From Hepsetus odoe (Eukaryota > Chordata > Actinopteri > Characiformes > Hepsetidae), in NCBI GenBank assembly GCA_017165825.1, contig CM029370.1, positions 20,984,222 to 21,048,221 on the forward strand: DNA of 64,000 nucleotides. The letters run 5' to 3'. The notes beneath the pieces were generated by a model. It saw only the letters and a list, made by a program, of their open reading frames with translations, was not told the origin of the DNA and did no database searches. The translations under genes and the position numbers were made by a program. Of the stretch, positions 62,508-64,000 are shown in pieces; position 1 is the first letter of the stretch; each line of letters starts with the position of its first letter.

Positions 62508-62987
62508 CTGCAAAGACATTGGACACAACCTTCTCAGAAATATTCACATAAAATATGGAGTGTGTTTAATTGCCATTATTAATACTTTATGTGGATCTTT
62601 GGGAAACATCTAAGAGTTAGTTATGAACATGATTTATAATGCACCTTTCAATTTTAAACCTTCATAAAATATTCTTCAAACTGTAATGTGTTATTCCATA
62701 GTATTGAATAAACCTTATACCTGGTAGATATGAAACTCATGATTTTTAATACATTTTTTAAAGCACTGTTTTTTAATGTATTTTTTAAAAACCATCTAAA
62801 ACTTAACTATACAGTGCCTTTCAAAACTATCATACAAAGGTGCTCTGATGTAGTATGCAGAAGGTATAGAAAACCATAAGGATACATATATAATTCCAGC
62901 AAAGGATTTGTTAACGCCTATACATCTTACACCATTGCTAAAGCACTAGACTGTTTATTTGTCACAAAGTCGGTCCTACTGAGGTTG

Positions 62988-63045
<58 letters not shown>

Positions 63046-64000
63046 CAGAGAGAGAGAGCGAGAGTGAGAGAGTAAGAGAGAGTAAGGAACTTGTATGTGA
63101 GGACACCCACAGGGATAAACAGTTTCATTTACAGATGAATACGTTCTGCTTTAGGTATGCTTTCACTCGGAAGTGACCCATTGTAAGTCACAGAGGAAGC
63201 TACTTCTATGCTCCAGAGGATGAATAGCATTAAGTCTTGCCTCTAATGAAAGTGCTCTGATCCTTTAGCCTCTTAGGGACAGGCATTCAGAAGTGTGTTT
63301 GCTTTGAGTCGAATGACTTAATCCCGTAAACAAACTCGGAGAGAGAGAGAGAGAGAGAGAGAACTCCAAAGGCAAACTTTGAAGTGTGCCTCATTAATTA
63401 GCTCTGACCTCATCCCAGGTACCACACTTTACCCGCAATAGAATATAACTGTGCCAGCCCCCCCAGCTAATCCACTGTAAAGATCCTGCCCTGCACAAAG
63501 CTGCAGTCTGTGGAATATTCACTTTAAGCCTGCCCACCGCTGGGATCCACGAATGCTCTGTGCATGTTCCTGCCAATTTTGTGTTTGCGCTGTTCATGGG
63601 AATCTCTGGATGCTTCTGGTAAAGGCTGTTTGTGGTTCACAAATTCTACCTCAGATCAGACCTAAATTCCAAAAAGCCAAAAGAGTTTTGAGGCTTTCAA
63701 GAAAAATGTGTTCAAAGAAATGCATGAGGACTCCATGATCAAAAGGAACCATGCGCAAGAAACTTTCTTACATTTTTTTTTTTGCTGTGCAAAGCTACAT
63801 TTCTCATGTCAAGAGACAAAAATAAAAGAATAGGTTACACCCCAGTGGAGCCATTCTTCATCGTGAATTCTGTAAAAAAAAAAAAAAAAGAAGGGAATTC
63901 TTCTCTATGTAGGGGGTGGAATTGCACGAGAAGCACTGATAGATTTCCTTTCAGTCCAGCAAAACAAATGTGAGGCACTGCCTCCTAAATTGGAAATGTC
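62508..64000. other. mdga2 intron (partial)
   Basis: No further mdga2 exon was found to the window end. Contains a compound TG/GA microsatellite at 62990-63085, a GA repeat at 63338-63362 and an A-run near 63872-63887. Confidence 0.6.

Noticed and set aside
63394..63597. Possible upstream mdga2 exon
   Set aside because: The frame shows none of the MAM landmarks expected before the 62507 exon, and its ends lack matching splice phases.

Overview
This is a stretch of nuclear DNA from a vertebrate, almost certainly a ray-finned (teleost) fish. The evidence is split genes with GT-AG introns, an AT-rich background dense in microsatellites, fish-type tRNA-derived SINEs, Tc1/mariner remnants, and LINE fragments typical of fish genomes. 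The species cannot be named from the sequence alone. There are no bacterial operons, CRISPR arrays or convincing novel multi-gene systems.

Layout. (1) 1-8.6 kb is a compact housekeeping cluster. It holds the 3' end of prpf39 (+, U1 snRNP splicing factor), a broken non-LTR retrotransposon, the complete fau gene (+, ubiquitin-like/ribosomal protein S30 fusion) and the complete seven-exon fkbp3 gene (-, nuclear FKBP25 prolyl isomerase). fau and fkbp3 are convergent, with stop codons about 360 bp apart. fkbp3 exon 1 and its upstream DNA lie in a 496-bp perfect palindrome that ends exactly at a 100-N assembly gap (8853-8964). This looks like an assembly fold-back or an unresolved inverted duplication. 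(2) About 9-60 kb is a 50-kb gene desert in which I recognise only repeats: several SINE types, some with clear target-site duplications; three fragments of one LINE; a second, CR1/L2-like LINE fragment; decayed Tc1-like transposases; two fold-back Tc1-derived elements with ~200-bp inverted arms; a 30-bp minisatellite; and many microsatellites. (3) 60.8-62.5 kb carries the last three coding exons of mdga2 (-, GPI-anchored MAM/Ig synaptic adhesion protein). The rest of that gene lies beyond the right edge. Its terminal-exon splice acceptor directly abuts a ~104-bp GA/CT microsatellite.

The genes do not form one pathway. prpf39, fau and fkbp3 are broadly expressed RNA-, ribosome- and chromatin-related genes packed together. 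mdga2 is a neuronal gene beside a desert, which is the usual setting for long-range regulation. All exon boundaries were read by hand from splice sites, reading phase and remembered family similarity. No database search was run.
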